Assembly: GCF_000950575.1 (NCBI RefSeq)
Contig: NZ_CP011005.1
Coordinates: 2,914,001 to 2,978,000, forward strand
Reading direction: 5' to 3'
Source of the DNA: Psychromicrobium lacuslunae
GTDB lineage: Bacteria; Actinomycetota; Actinomycetes; Actinomycetales; Micrococcaceae
Length of the DNA: 64,000 nt
The position numbers and the translations under genes were made by a program. This document shows positions 9,165 through 17,461 of the stretch, piece by piece. The stretch's first letter is position 1. Every line of letters starts with the position of its first letter. The notes beneath the pieces were generated by a model, which ran no database searches, had not been told where the DNA came from, and saw only the letters and a program-made list of their open reading frames with translations.

Positions 9165-9836
9165 TCAGGAGGCCAGGCTGACCACCAGGTTAATGGTGGT
9201 GGCCAGAATTCCGGTGCCGAAAACAAAGGCCAGCAGTGAATGGCGCAGCGCTGCCGAACGCATTGCTCGGGTGCTGATATTGGTGTCCGAGACCTGGTAG
9301 GTCATACCGAGGCTGAATGCCATATAGGCGAAGTCGGTGTATTGCGGGAGCTCAGGCTGGTTGAAGTCAATACCACCGGGCTTGGGCGTATTGGTGTAGT
9401 AAATCTCGGCATACCGCAGGGTATACAGCGTGTGCACCATCAGCCAGGAAAGTGCTGTGGTGCCCAAGGCCAGGGCTGCGAGGATTAGCCGTCCGCCGTC
9501 GTCAGCGTTCTTTGCGTCAATCACCACCACGGCGACCGCGCCTAAACTGGCTAAGGCACAGAAGGTAATGAGCAGATTCGCGGTCGGGCGGCGCGGATCC
9601 TCTTCGGTGGCGTGGGCTGCGGTGGTCTCAGCATTCATCCGGGAAATGGCCAGCCATACCCACAGGTTATAGACGCCAGCCGCCGCTGCCCAGGCGACGG
9701 CGGGGGCATGCAACCAGGAATCGAGGAGCCCGGTGACCAAGCCAGCAATCGCAGCCGCCAATAGCATCACCAGGAAGCGGGCCCGGGCGAGCTTGGCCCG
9801 ACGGCCTCGCTGATCTTCTCGTACGGCTGACATCAC
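9165..9836 (-). CDS. DUF1345 family membrane protein
   Basis: 223 residues with about six hydrophobic segments and the motif block QYTDFAYMAFSLGMTYQVSDT, which is the hallmark of DUF1345 membrane proteins. Function is unknown. It runs on the minus strand, divergent from the MHS transporter; a hairpin element lies between the two starts. There is no operon partner. Confidence 0.85.
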   Translation of the reverse strand: MMSAVREDQRGRRAKLARARFLVMLLAAAIAGLVTGLLDSWLHAPAVAWAAAAGVYNLWVWLAISRMNAETTAAHATEEDPRRPTANLLITFCALASLGAVAVVVIDAKNADDGGRLILAALALGTTALSWLMVHTLYTLRYAEIYYTNTPKPGGIDFNQPELPQYTDFAYMAFSLGMTYQVSDTNISTRAMRSAALRHSLLAFVFGTGILATTINLVVSLAS

Positions 9837-9876
9837 AGCTCGATCCTACGCGTCATTCACCGTCCGCACCCCCTGC

Positions 9877-9934
9877 CGAGTGTCGAGATCTGGGGGTTTA
9901 TTTCGAGCCTTTAAGCCCCAGATCTCGACACTCG
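9877..9934. repeat. Hairpin element, copy 1
   Basis: Arms 9877-9895 and 9916-9934 are perfect 19-base inverted repeats (CGAGTGTCGAGATCTGGGG) with a 20-base loop. The arm follows the same plan as two further elements at 11337 and 12384: CGAGT, four variable bases, then AGATCT or AGTTCT. It lies between two divergent starts, so it is not a terminator by position. Confidence 0.8.
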
Positions 9935-10022
9935 ACGCGTAGTGGCGACGCTGCGGTGCGGGGAGCGGCGACTTTGACGTCATCTTCGGCCTGGTGGGAC
10001 GCGCTGCGCGTAGCATGTGGCC

Positions 10023-11300
10023 ATGAGCCAAACCGCGACAGTTCAACCAGTCACCAGGCATCTGCGGCAAATTGTCGCTTCCGGCGTCGGCAACGCTGTG
10101 GAATGGTACGACTGGTATGTTTACAGCTTCCTGGCGACGGTCTTCGCGCCACAGATTTTCCATGCCGGAAATTCCACCGCGGACGTCTTGTCCGCTTTCG
10201 CGGTCTTTGCGGCAAGCTTCCTATTGCGGCCCATCGGGGGTTTGCTAGTCGGCAATCTGGCCGATCGAATTGGCCGCAAAAACACCCTGGTGCTGACGAT
10301 AAGCACGATGGGTCTGGGCTCGCTAATAGTCGGGCTGACCCCAACTTTCGAAGCCGTCGGTGTCTGGGCGCCAATTATTCTAGTGTTCGGGCGACTGATT
10401 TCTGGTCTTTCGGTGGGCGGCGAGTTTGCGGCTAATACGGTCTTCCTGGTGGAATCCGCGCCGCCGAATCGTCGTGGTTTTTACTCCTCCTTCCAGTACG
10501 TTTCGACTACCTTGGGGCAGCTACTTGCCTCCGGCCTGGCGGCGCTGCTGGTGAATATCTTGAGTCCGGCGGATATGAGCGCCTGGGGTTGGCGGATTCC
10601 CTTTATTGTCGGAGCGCTGCTGAGCTTGGTCGGTCTGTGGATACGTCGTGGGACTGAGGAAACCCTCGTGGTGAAGGCCATTACGGAGCGACCCAAGCTC
10701 TTTGACGCGCTGGTGAAGTATCCGAAACCTTCGCTGCTGATCATTGGTGTCACCATTGCTGGCACGATTCTCTACTACACCTGGACCACCTACCTGGCCA
10801 CCTATGTCCCGGCCAACGGCGGGGTAAACTCTGGGCAGTTCTTGATTATTTCCACCATTGCACTTTTCTTCTTCATGGTGATTCAGCCGGTGATCGGTAT
10901 CCTGTCGGACCGCTGGGGTCGCAAGCCGTTCCTGATTGCTTGCGCCGGAATTTTCGCGCTCGGCATTGTGCCTGCGCTGAGTCTGTTCTCGCACTCAGAG
11001 TTCGCCGGAACCTTGGTGATTACCCTGCTCGGCATGCTGGTACTTAGCGGATTCACCGCGATTTCAGCAGCGGTCAATGCCGAAATCATTCCCACTCACG
11101 TCCGCAGCGCGGGAATTGGGTTCCCGTATTCGCTCACCGTGGCGCTGTTCGGTGGTACCGCACCCTTCGTGGGCACTTTACTGAAGAGCTGGGGCGTGCC
11201 GGGCTACTTTGGTTGGTATGTGGCCGCGCTCTGTGTGGTGTCGTTGTTGGTCTACATTTTCGCACTCAAGGAAACCGCCCACAAACCGCTGCCGGAGTGA
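10023..11300 (+). CDS. MFS transporter, metabolite:H+ symporter (MHS) type
   Basis: About 425 residues with 12 predicted membrane segments. It has the MHS opening GVGNAVEWYDWYVYSFLA, the loop LADRIGRKNTLVLT between helices 2 and 3, and SDRWGRKPFL in the central loop. Such carriers import organic acids, betaines or similar solutes with protons. ATG at 10023 is preferred over the GTG six bases earlier. It is monocistronic and flanked on both sides by hairpin elements. Substrate unknown. Confidence 0.9.
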   Translation: MSQTATVQPVTRHLRQIVASGVGNAVEWYDWYVYSFLATVFAPQIFHAGNSTADVLSAFAVFAASFLLRPIGGLLVGNLADRIGRKNTLVLTISTMGLGSLIVGLTPTFEAVGVWAPIILVFGRLISGLSVGGEFAANTVFLVESAPPNRRGFYSSFQYVSTTLGQLLASGLAALLVNILSPADMSAWGWRIPFIVGALLSLVGLWIRRGTEETLVVKAITERPKLFDALVKYPKPSLLIIGVTIAGTILYYTWTTYLATYVPANGGVNSGQFLIISTIALFFFMVIQPVIGILSDRWGRKPFLIACAGIFALGIVPALSLFSHSEFAGTLVITLLGMLVLSGFTAISAAVNAEIIPTHVRSAGIGFPYSLTVALFGGTAPFVGTLLKSWGVPGYFGWYVAALCVVSLLVYIFALKETAHKPLPE

Positions 11301-11336
11301 GTCTTCGCTCGGCGTTGCGTCCGCACGTTCCCGGCG

Positions 11337-11395
11337 TCGAGTGTGCAGTTCTACACCTTTTGGGGCCACTTTAAGGTGCAGAACTGCACACTCGA
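11337..11395. repeat. Hairpin element, copy 2
   Basis: Arms 11337-11359 and 11373-11395 pair over 23 bases with a single mismatch, around a 13-base loop. The outer bases TCGAGT and the AGTTCT core match the plan of copies 1 and 3. It follows the MHS transporter stop by 36 bases and precedes the erm leader, so it may also end transcription, though no T-run follows. Confidence 0.8.
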
Positions 11396-11438
11396 TGAAG
11401 CAGGGACATGGCGGAACCGATACGCTTGAGAGGTGATA

Positions 11439-11504
11439 GTGAATTTCTGTGCGGCGAGCTTTGCCGCTTCAGCGCTGCCGAGTCGGCGGCTACGCCGCTC
11501 TTAG
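11439..11504 (+). CDS. Putative erm leader peptide (21 residues)
   Basis: A GTG start at 11439 has GAGAGG at 11428-11433 and gives NFCAASFAASALPSRRLRRS after the initiator. The RLR near its end matches the Arg-x-Arg type of macrolide-dependent ribosome arrest motif known from ErmDL-like leaders. The last codons and stop lie inside two mutually exclusive hairpins. It precedes the erm gene by 104 bases. The ribosome site, motif and fold can be seen; translation and drug response are inferred. Confidence 0.5.
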   Translation: MNFCAASFAASALPSRRLRRS

Positions 11505-11602
11505 CGGCGCCTCGATTCCAGCACCTCTGACGTCAAGTCGCCGCTTCCGCGCCCAAGCCGGCGCGCCTTTGCGCTGCCCGGCTCCGCTTTTGAGCACGGA
11601 GC
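11484..11602 (+). promoter_or_regulatory. Putative translational attenuator of erm
   Basis: Segment 11485-11490 can pair with 11494-11499, while CGCCGCT at 11493-11499 can instead pair with AGCGGCG at 11503-11509 in a seven-base-pair stem with a CTT loop. Further down, GCTCCG at 11581-11586 pairs with CGGAGC at 11597-11602 and so covers the erm ribosome site. Competing hairpins over a leader ORF plus a masked ribosome site is the classical layout of inducible erm genes. How the upstream switch would reach the last hairpin is not obvious. Confidence 0.45.
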
Positions 11603-11608
11603 ATACAG

Positions 11609-12376
11609 ATGTCTCGATTCACTTCCGGCCGGCATGAGAACGGCCAAAATTTTCTCAAAGATCACCAAATTATCAACCGTTTAACCCAAGAAATAAACAA
11701 CACCCAAGGCGCCATTCTCGAAATAGGCGGTGGAGCGGGGGCGATATCTCGGCAGCTCGCCAAACTTGGTCGAGAACTAACCATCGTTGAATACGATCCG
11801 CGGTTTGCCGACCGCTTGCAGCGCGCTTTGGCTGGCTCGGCGCAAATCGTGCTGGCGGACTATCTGGACTATCGAATGCCAAGCTCCATCGACGTCGTAG
11901 TGGGCAATCTGCCGTTCCACCTCACCACAGCGATCCTGCGGAAGCTGTTGAATGAACCGGATTGGCAATATGCAGTGCTGCTTACTCAGTGGGAGGTCGC
12001 CCGACGTCGAACGGCGGTGGGCGGGGCTTCGCTATTGACCGCTCAGGTGTGGCCCTGGTTTGAGTTCACGTTATTGGCCAAGGTTCCGGCGCAGGCGTTC
12101 ATGCCGCGGCCCAGTGTCGACGGCGGGCTGTTCAGCATCGAGCGTCGGCAGCAACCACTAGTCCCCATTGACTCCGTCTCGAAGTGTTCGTATCGCAACT
12201 TTGTTCAGCGGGTCTTTACCGGGCCCGGCCGAGGGATCTCACAGATCCTCTGGAAAACTCAAGGCCGCAAACCGCCGACTTCCTTATTAGGGGAGCTGCG
12301 GCTTCCGCCAGCAGCACTGCCGAGGGAACTCAACGCGGAGCAGTGGGCAGCGCTTTGGCGAGCCACCCGCCGCTGA
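11609..12376 (+). CDS. erm: 23S rRNA (adenine-N6) methyltransferase, Erm family
   Basis: 255 residues. The opening GRHENGQNFL and motif I EIGGGAGAIS (residues ~38-47) bind S-adenosylmethionine; GNLPFHLTTAIL (residues ~99-110) is the catalytic motif IV in its Erm form, unlike the NLPYN form of KsgA. Erm enzymes dimethylate A2058 of 23S rRNA and confer macrolide-lincosamide-streptogramin B resistance. A ribosome site GGAG sits seven bases before ATG but within a hairpin. The C-terminal lobe is complete. No mobile-element genes are nearby, so it may be a chromosomal intrinsic erm. Confidence 0.9.
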   Translation: MSRFTSGRHENGQNFLKDHQIINRLTQEINNTQGAILEIGGGAGAISRQLAKLGRELTIVEYDPRFADRLQRALAGSAQIVLADYLDYRMPSSIDVVVGNLPFHLTTAILRKLLNEPDWQYAVLLTQWEVARRRTAVGGASLLTAQVWPWFEFTLLAKVPAQAFMPRPSVDGGLFSIERRQQPLVPIDSVSKCSYRNFVQRVFTGPGRGISQILWKTQGRKPPTSLLGELRLPPAALPRELNAEQWAALWRATRR

Positions 12377-12383
12377 CAGCAAA

Positions 12384-12442
12384 TCGAGTTCGGAGATCTG
12401 CACGTATTGAGTTCGTCATAAGGTGCAGATCTCCGAACTCGA
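12384..12442. repeat. Hairpin element, copy 3
   Basis: Arms 12384-12403 and 12423-12442 are perfect 20-base inverted repeats (TCGAGTTCGGAGATCTGCAC) with a 19-base loop. It begins eight bases after the erm stop. It shares the CGAGT-N4-AGATCT plan with copies 1 and 2, and the variable four bases are compensated in the opposite arm. Confidence 0.8.
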
Positions 12443-12521
12443 CGGTGGCACTTGTGGCAGGGAGAACGGACGTTACCAAGGGCGTTAGGTGTTGGCTGGC
12501 GCGGTCCGGTATCATTGCTAG

Positions 12522-12638
12522 GTCTGTGTTTACACGGACTCGATGCTTTGTGCCTTTCGGAATCCACGCGAGGCCAGAGGATCACGCAAATGAACCTCCT
12601 GTTACGGAAAGACCGTAACCGTTTAGCCCAAAGGAGGT
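12522..12638 (+). promoter_or_regulatory. Structured rpsF leader, probable S6:S18 autoregulatory element
   Basis: The leader has a hairpin at 12522-12539, then ACCTCCT at 12594-12600, which is exactly complementary to the ribosome site AGGAGGT at 12632-12638. Between them lies a second perfect hairpin (12601-12607 with 12613-12619) followed by a CCG. A helix enclosing a hairpin and a bulged CCG next to the rpsF ribosome site is the arrangement described for the S6:S18-binding rpsF leader. A TATCAT at 12510 could be the promoter -10. Confidence 0.6.
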
Positions 12639-12648
12639 GGGTTCACAT

Positions 12649-12954
12649 ATGCGTCCTTACGAATTGATGGTAATCATCGACCCAGAGGTCGACGAGCGTA
12701 CCGTTGAGCCATCCCTGCAGAAGTTTCTCAAGGTGATCACTGGCGACGGCGGGACCGTTGACAAGTTGGACATCTGGGGTCGTCGCCGCTTGGCCTACGA
12801 CATCAAGAAGAAGTCAGAGGGCATCTACGCGGTAGTGAACTTCACTGCTGCACCGGCCACTGCTCAGGAACTTGATCGTCAGCTTGGCCTCAACGAGACC
12901 ATTCTGCGCACCAAGATCATCCGCCCCGAAGATCAGAAGGTCGTCGCCGAGTAA
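12649..12954 (+). CDS. rpsF: 30S ribosomal protein S6
   Basis: 101 residues beginning [19 protein letters not shown], the usual S6 start, with the strong ribosome site AAAGGAGGT ten bases before ATG; a GTG twelve bases upstream is excluded by this spacing. It binds 16S rRNA with S18 in the small-subunit platform. It leads the conserved rpsF-ssb-rpsR-rplI operon and probably feeds back on its own leader. Confidence 0.97.
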   Translation: MRPYELMVIIDPEVDERTVEPSLQKFLKVITGDGGTVDKLDIWGRRRLAYDIKKKSEGIYAVVNFTAAPATAQELDRQLGLNETILRTKIIRPEDQKVVAE

Positions 12955-13013
12955 TCGGTGAACTACTGACCTCAAGATCCAAGCAAGATCTAAGACTGTA
13001 GGAAGCAGGAGAT

Positions 13014-13571
13014 ATGGCAGGCGAGACCACCATTACCGTGGTTGGCAACTTGACCAACGATCCGGAGTTGCGGTTCACGCCGTCCGGTTCTGCGGTGGCC
13101 AACTTCACCATTGCATCCACCCCGCGTACATTCGATCGAAATTCGAATGAGTGGAAGGACGGCGAAACGCTGTTCTTGCGCGCTTCGGTGTGGCGTGAGG
13201 CTGCCGAGAACGTAGCCGAGTCCCTCACTAAGGGAACTCGCGTTATTGTTACCGGCCGCTTGAAATCACGTTCCTACGAAACCAAAGAGGGCGAGAAGCG
13301 TACCGTTATCGAACTTGAGGTCGATGAAATCGGCCCCTCGTTGCGATACGCCAATGCCAAGGTGAATCGCACTCAGCGCTCCAATTCAGGAGCGCAGGGC
13401 GGCGGGAACTTTGGTGGCAACGGTGGCTTCGGCGGAGGTAACTCCGGCGGAAACTCGGGTTGGGGAGCACCAGGACAGCAGTCCGCTCCCGCCGACGATC
13501 CTTGGGCCGCTCCCGCTTCCGGTAACTCCGGTTGGGGCAACGGCCCGGATTCGTCCGAACCGCCCTTCTAA
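13014..13571 (+). CDS. ssb: Single-stranded DNA-binding protein
   Basis: 185 residues. The OB-fold (residues 1-~112) begins [19 protein letters not shown] and is followed by a Gly/Asn/Ser-rich flexible linker and the C-terminal EPPF tip that recruits replication and repair partners. ATG has AGGAG close by. Placement between rpsF and rpsR is typical. A 188-base gap follows, which may hold another promoter. Confidence 0.97.
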   Translation: MAGETTITVVGNLTNDPELRFTPSGSAVANFTIASTPRTFDRNSNEWKDGETLFLRASVWREAAENVAESLTKGTRVIVTGRLKSRSYETKEGEKRTVIELEVDEIGPSLRYANAKVNRTQRSNSGAQGGGNFGGNGGFGGGNSGGNSGWGAPGQQSAPADDPWAAPASGNSGWGNGPDSSEPPF

Positions 13572-13759
13572 AGATTGATGCACCCCCGAAGTGTCGACTC
13601 CGTCGCCACATCGGGTCCCTTGTGCACCACTCTACAAACCCATCAGGGCATTACCGCAGTGTCGTTCTGCGCCACATTGGTTCATGCTCTGTTGTAATGT
13701 TCCACTCTCCATCCCGTGGATCAATATCCACGGGCTCCACAACACGAAGGAGCTCCACG

Positions 13760-14002
13760 ATGGCTAAGGCTGAAATTCGCAAGCCCAAACCAAAGTCCAA
13801 CCCCTTGAAGGCCGCTGACGTCACCGTCATCGACTACAAGGACGTCGCATTGCTGCGCAAGTTCATCTCCGACCGCGGAAAGATCCGTGCTCGTCGCGTC
13901 ACCGGCGTGACCGTGCAGGAGCAGCGCAAGATCGCTTTGGCGATCAAGAACGCCCGCGAAGTTGCACTGCTGCCCTACTCGGGCGCCGGCCGCGGCAACT
14001 AA
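13760..14002 (+). CDS. rpsR: 30S ribosomal protein S18
   Basis: 80 residues, the usual S18 length, starting [14 protein letters not shown], with AAGGAG upstream of ATG at 13760. The core [18 protein letters not shown] and RVTGV are standard S18. There is no Cys zinc motif, so it is the zinc-free form. It lies 13 bases before rplI in one transcript. Confidence 0.97.
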   Translation: MAKAEIRKPKPKSNPLKAADVTVIDYKDVALLRKFISDRGKIRARRVTGVTVQEQRKIALAIKNAREVALLPYSGAGRGN

Positions 14003-14015
14003 GGAGAGATAACAC

Positions 14016-14468
14016 ATGGCAAAGCTCATTTTGACCCACGAAGTAACTGGTCTTGGTGCCGCTGGCGACATCGTCGAGGTGAAGAACGGTTACGCCCGTA
14101 ACTACCTGCTGCCTCGCGGTTTCGCGCTTGCTTGGAGCAAGGGCGGTGAGAAGCAGGTTGAGTCCATCAAGGCTGCTCGTGCCGCTCGTGAGCACGCTTC
14201 GGTTGAAGCCGCTCAGACCCAGGCTGCAGCACTTTCCGCTGCCCCGGTGCGTCTCGAGGTGAAGGCTGGTGCTTCCGGTCGTCTCTTCGGCACTGTCAAG
14301 GCTGAGGACGTTGCAAAAGCTGTTGAGGCCGCTGGCCTGGGCAGCATTGACAAGCGCAAGGTCGAACTTCCCGCTCACATTAAGAGCACCGGGAAGTACC
14401 AGGCGAACGTTCGTCTGCACGAGGACGTTTCCGCTGTTATCGATCTGAATGTTGTTGCTTCGCGATAA
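14016..14468 (+). CDS. rplI: 50S ribosomal protein L9
   Basis: 150 residues with the L9 N-terminal signature [19 protein letters not shown], a long connecting helix and the C-terminal RNA-binding domain ending in [14 protein letters not shown]. It closes the rpsF operon and is followed by a strong intrinsic terminator. Confidence 0.97.
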   Translation: MAKLILTHEVTGLGAAGDIVEVKNGYARNYLLPRGFALAWSKGGEKQVESIKAARAAREHASVEAAQTQAAALSAAPVRLEVKAGASGRLFGTVKAEDVAKAVEAAGLGSIDKRKVELPAHIKSTGKYQANVRLHEDVSAVIDLNVVASR

Positions 14469-14483
14469 CTAAGCAATCCTGAG

Positions 14484-14535
14484 CGTCCGCTCCTTTGATC
14501 AGGCCGAGGTCCAGGTCAAAGGAGCGGACGTTTTT
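14484..14535 (+). terminator. Intrinsic terminator of the rpsF operon
   Basis: A perfect 15-base-pair stem (14484-14498 with 14516-14530) is followed directly by TTTTT, 16 bases after the rplI stop. Confidence 0.92.
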
Positions 14536-14584
14536 GCTTTTCTTGCGGCGACTTGCTCGCCCACAATCAGGGTGAAATTTTCGC

Positions 14585-15007
14585 TCAGACCTCGTTGTAG
14601 AGCTCAAAGCATTCTTTGACCAGTTCCTTGAGTACCTCAAGGTCAATCTGCTCGAGCCGGTTGACGTAGAGGCAGGCAACACTGGTCTTGTGTTTTCCCA
14701 AGCGCGCTAAGGCTGCCCGGGAAGTGTCGGTGTGGCTGAGAGCGTAGATCGACAGATTGGCTTTGCGGGGTGAAAACCCGACCGCTGGCTGATCGCCTTC
14801 GCGGCCACTTTCATACTTATAGTGATTACGGCCAAAGCCGATGATGGCATTGCCCCACATTTTCGGCTGCACTCCGGTTACCTCGGTCATCAGCGACACC
14901 AATGTTTCGGCATCCGCGCGACGCACCGGGTCCTGCACTGAATCGAGGAATAACTGTACCGAGGCGTCATTTTCGACAGTTTTGTTCTGCTTTGATTTAG
15001 CGTTCAT
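14585..15007 (-). CDS. DUF1801 domain-containing protein
   Basis: 140 residues matching the DUF1801 (YdhG-like) pattern: QLFLDSVQDPVRRADAETL, MWGNAIIGFG and the later GFSPRKANLSIYAL. Relatives resemble the iron-chaperone-like frataxin fold, but function is not established. It is on the minus strand, 17 bases downstream of the L7/L12-like gene, and probably shares its transcript. Confidence 0.8.
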   Translation of the reverse strand: MNAKSKQNKTVENDASVQLFLDSVQDPVRRADAETLVSLMTEVTGVQPKMWGNAIIGFGRNHYKYESGREGDQPAVGFSPRKANLSIYALSHTDTSRAALARLGKHKTSVACLYVNRLEQIDLEVLKELVKECFELYNEV

Positions 15008-15024
15008 CGACTTCTCACTACCGA

Positions 15025-15417
15025 CTACAGGCTATCTGCGATCCGCTTCGCACTCGCCAAATCGAGCCCGGTGACCTGCCGAATCAGCTTAACGGCTTCA
15101 ATTTTGCGGCCACCACGTACCAGAGCCTGCGCCTGCATCACCAGTTGCGGGGGGAGTTGCATGGGCTGCTGAGTCGGGCGGCCCGCCGCGGCGTAGCCTT
15201 GCACGGGGTAACCTTGCGCTGGTTGGCCCTGCTGTCCTTGGCCCGGTGGTGCGCTCTGCGGACGGGAGACCTGCGCCGAATGGGACCTGGCGGTGAGCTG
15301 CTGCAGATAGCGGTCAGCCTCAGAGACCCCCTGGCCCTTATTGCGCCCGACGCGCAGCGCCCAGATCAGCACGATCAACCCTACGATGGCGATCAGCACC
15401 ACGAAGAACCATTCCAT
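15025..15417 (-). CDS. Membrane-anchored protein with ribosomal L7/L12 C-terminal-like domain
   Basis: 130 residues: an N-terminal transmembrane helix (MEWFFVVLIAIVGLIVLIWAL), a Gln/Gly/Pro-rich linker (residues ~50-88), and a C-terminal segment GRKIEAVKLIRQVTGLDLASAKRIAD that matches the L7/L12 C-terminal fold. In ribosomes that domain recruits GTPase factors; in these membrane proteins the role is unknown. Confidence 0.8.
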   Translation of the reverse strand: MEWFFVVLIAIVGLIVLIWALRVGRNKGQGVSEADRYLQQLTARSHSAQVSRPQSAPPGQGQQGQPAQGYPVQGYAAAGRPTQQPMQLPPQLVMQAQALVRGGRKIEAVKLIRQVTGLDLASAKRIADSL

Positions 15418-16005
15418 TAGGCAATCCTAGTCGGACGGTGAGGTGCTGCATAGCAGGAATTGGGGCGCTTCCAGGCCTTGAGGCCGAGTGAGAAGCGCGG
15501 TTGACCAATCGCCCGGAGGCGGGGTGGCAGGCTAGTTGAGAATTAGCTCGGCGCGGCGGCGCGTGGCCGGGCCGAGCAAATACTCACAACAGATTTTGAC
15601 ACGTTGTCAACATGCAAGCTGTGGATGAAGGTTGTTGAAAAAGAATATTTGCTCCACAGGATGTGGTTAGCGTTGCTGCAGGTCAGAGGCCAATTTCTGC
15701 AAAAACTTTTTCTTTATCCACAGACTTGTCCCCAACGTGTGCACACAACACGCCGCACACTCCACATTTTATCCACAGGGCTCCTCGGTGGTGTGCGGTA
15801 ACGTTGCTAGGTATCAAAATTCGATCCTCCTCACTAGTTCCGTGAGTCTGCTCGGCAATGAATCTGAGTATGAATCTGAGCTTGCTTTGGACACGAAAAT
15901 GTCGGTGCTTGAGGGTAGAAATAATCAGGATGTTCAGTTGCCGGTTTGCCGAGTTGAGGCTCGATTTTCCAAACCGCAGAATTTAGTGAAGGGGTGGTCA
16001 CGGCA
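15418..16005. other. 588-base intergenic region upstream of dnaB
   Basis: No convincing gene is present. It contains a short GC-rich inverted repeat (15546-15552 with 15571-15577), an interrupted palindrome TTGACA-CGT-TGTCAA at 15596-15610, the DnaA-box-like group listed separately, and near 15860 two copies of an AATCTGAGTATG-like sequence. The dnaB promoter must lie here but no clear hexamer pair was seen. Confidence 0.6.
15596..15777. promoter_or_regulatory. Cluster of DnaA-box-like sites upstream of dnaB
   Basis: Two exact TTATCCACA boxes lie at 15714-15722 and 15769-15777. Near matches are TTGTCCCCA at 15726-15734 and, on the other strand, TCATCCACA at 15620-15628. The density suggests DnaA binds here and may tie dnaB transcription to initiation. 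It is not called an origin: only two boxes are exact, dnaA/dnaN are not adjacent, and no AT-rich unwinding block is evident. Confidence 0.5.
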
Positions 16006-17388
16006 ATGTCCGTCACGAGTCCCGATGCCTCGCCAAGCTCACTTCGTGAGCCAGATTTCGCCCGCACGCCGCCTCAAGACCTGGTCGCCGAGCAGAGCGT
16101 ATTGGGCGGCATGCTGCTCTCCAAGGATGCCATTGCTGATGTCGTCGAGGTGCTGCGAGGGCAAGACTTCTACCGACCAGCCCACGAAAACATCTACGAA
16201 GCGGTGCTCGATCTTTACGGGCGCGGAGAACCAGCTGATGCCGTGACGGTTGCGGATGAGCTAACCAAACGCGGTGAGATCTCCAAAGTCGGTGGTCCCG
16301 CCTATTTGCATCAGCTCATTCAATCGGTGCCGACAGCGGCGAACGCCGGGTTTTACGCTCAGATTGTCAGCGAGCGTGCGGTACTGCGGCGTTTGGTCAA
16401 TGCTGGCACCAAGATCGTGCAGCTTGGCTACAGTAATGACGGCGAGGTTGAAGACATTGTCAATGCCGCGCAGGCTGAGGTCTTCGCGGTCGCCGAACGC
16501 CGGGCCGCGGAAGATTATGTACCGCTCGGTGAGGTAATGGAATCGGCGATGGACGAGATCGAAGCCGCCGGCCATCGCGGTGAGGGAATGGTGGGGGTGC
16601 CCACTGGCTTCTATGACCTCGATGATCTGACGCACGGCCTGCACCCGGGACAGATGATCGTTATTGCCGCCCGCCCGGCCGTCGGTAAATCGACTTTCGC
16701 ACTGGACATTGCCCGGTCCGCGGCAATTAAGAACAAGATGGCCACCGTCTTCTTCTCGCTCGAAATGAGCCGCACCGAAATCGCAATGCGTTTAATGAGT
16801 GCCGAGGCCACCATTCAGCTTCAGGATTTGCGTAAGGGCACGGTCAAAGACGAACAGTGGGCGAAGATCGCCAAGGTGATGGGTCCCCTGAATGAAGCTC
16901 CGCTTTTCATTGACGACAGCCCGAATATGTCACTGATGGAAATCCGAGCAAAGTGCCGGCGCCTCAAGCAGCAACATGACCTGAAGCTAGTGGTTCTGGA
17001 TTACCTGCAGTTGATGTCATCGGGAAAGCGTGTTGAGTCGCGTCAGCAAGAAGTATCTGAATTTTCTCGGGCCTTGAAGTTGTTGGCCAAGGAACTCGGG
17101 GTGCCGGTGATCGCGCTATCTCAGCTGAACCGTGGCTCCGAGCAGCGTAATGACAAGAAGCCGATGGTATCCGACCTACGTGAATCGGGTTCCATTGAGC
17201 AGGACGCGGATATGGTGATCCTGCTGCATCGTGAGGATATCTACGATAAGGAATCCTCGCGAGCGGGTGAGGCTGATGTGATTGTCGCCAAGCACCGTAA
17301 TGGCCCGACTAAAACCATCGTGGTCGGCTTCCAAGGACACTATTCCAGATTCTCCAATATGGCACCCGACGCCGGTGGCGGGATGTAG
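16006..17388 (+). CDS. dnaB: Replicative DNA helicase
   Basis: 460 residues. The N-terminal primase-interacting domain (DLVAEQSVLGGMLLS) is followed by a RecA-like motor with Walker A ARPAVGKSTFALD and Walker B LVVLDYLQLM, then SQLNRGSEQR and DLRESGSIEQDADMV. It unwinds the fork as a hexamer. ATG at 16006 is chosen over the in-frame GTG at 15994 because GAAGGGG lies at the right distance. No intein interrupts the motifs, unlike in several mycobacterial dnaB genes. Confidence 0.96.
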   Translation: MSVTSPDASPSSLREPDFARTPPQDLVAEQSVLGGMLLSKDAIADVVEVLRGQDFYRPAHENIYEAVLDLYGRGEPADAVTVADELTKRGEISKVGGPAYLHQLIQSVPTAANAGFYAQIVSERAVLRRLVNAGTKIVQLGYSNDGEVEDIVNAAQAEVFAVAERRAAEDYVPLGEVMESAMDEIEAAGHRGEGMVGVPTGFYDLDDLTHGLHPGQMIVIAARPAVGKSTFALDIARSAAIKNKMATVFFSLEMSRTEIAMRLMSAEATIQLQDLRKGTVKDEQWAKIAKVMGPLNEAPLFIDDSPNMSLMEIRAKCRRLKQQHDLKLVVLDYLQLMSSGKRVESRQQEVSEFSRALKLLAKELGVPVIALSQLNRGSEQRNDKKPMVSDLRESGSIEQDADMVILLHREDIYDKESSRAGEADVIVAKHRNGPTKTIVVGFQGHYSRFSNMAPDAGGGM

Positions 17389-17403
17389 CACCCGATTAAA
17401 CCA

Positions 17404-17445
17404 AGAGCCCCGTTTGCATTCGGGGCGGAATGCGAACAGGGCTCT
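17404..17445. terminator. Hairpin between convergent dnaB and peptidase genes
   Basis: A 17-base-pair stem (17404-17420 with 17429-17445) with two mismatched positions and an eight-base loop lies between the two convergent stops. No T-run follows on either strand, so its strength as a terminator is uncertain. Confidence 0.55.
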
Positions 17446-17461
17446 CGGCGGATCAGCGGAT

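Noticed and set aside
15418-16005. Replication origin
   Set aside because: Only two exact DnaA boxes, no AT-rich unwinding block, and dnaA/dnaN are not adjacent; kept as a regulatory cluster.
16006-17388. Intein in dnaB
   Set aside because: Motor motifs are continuous and the protein has normal length.
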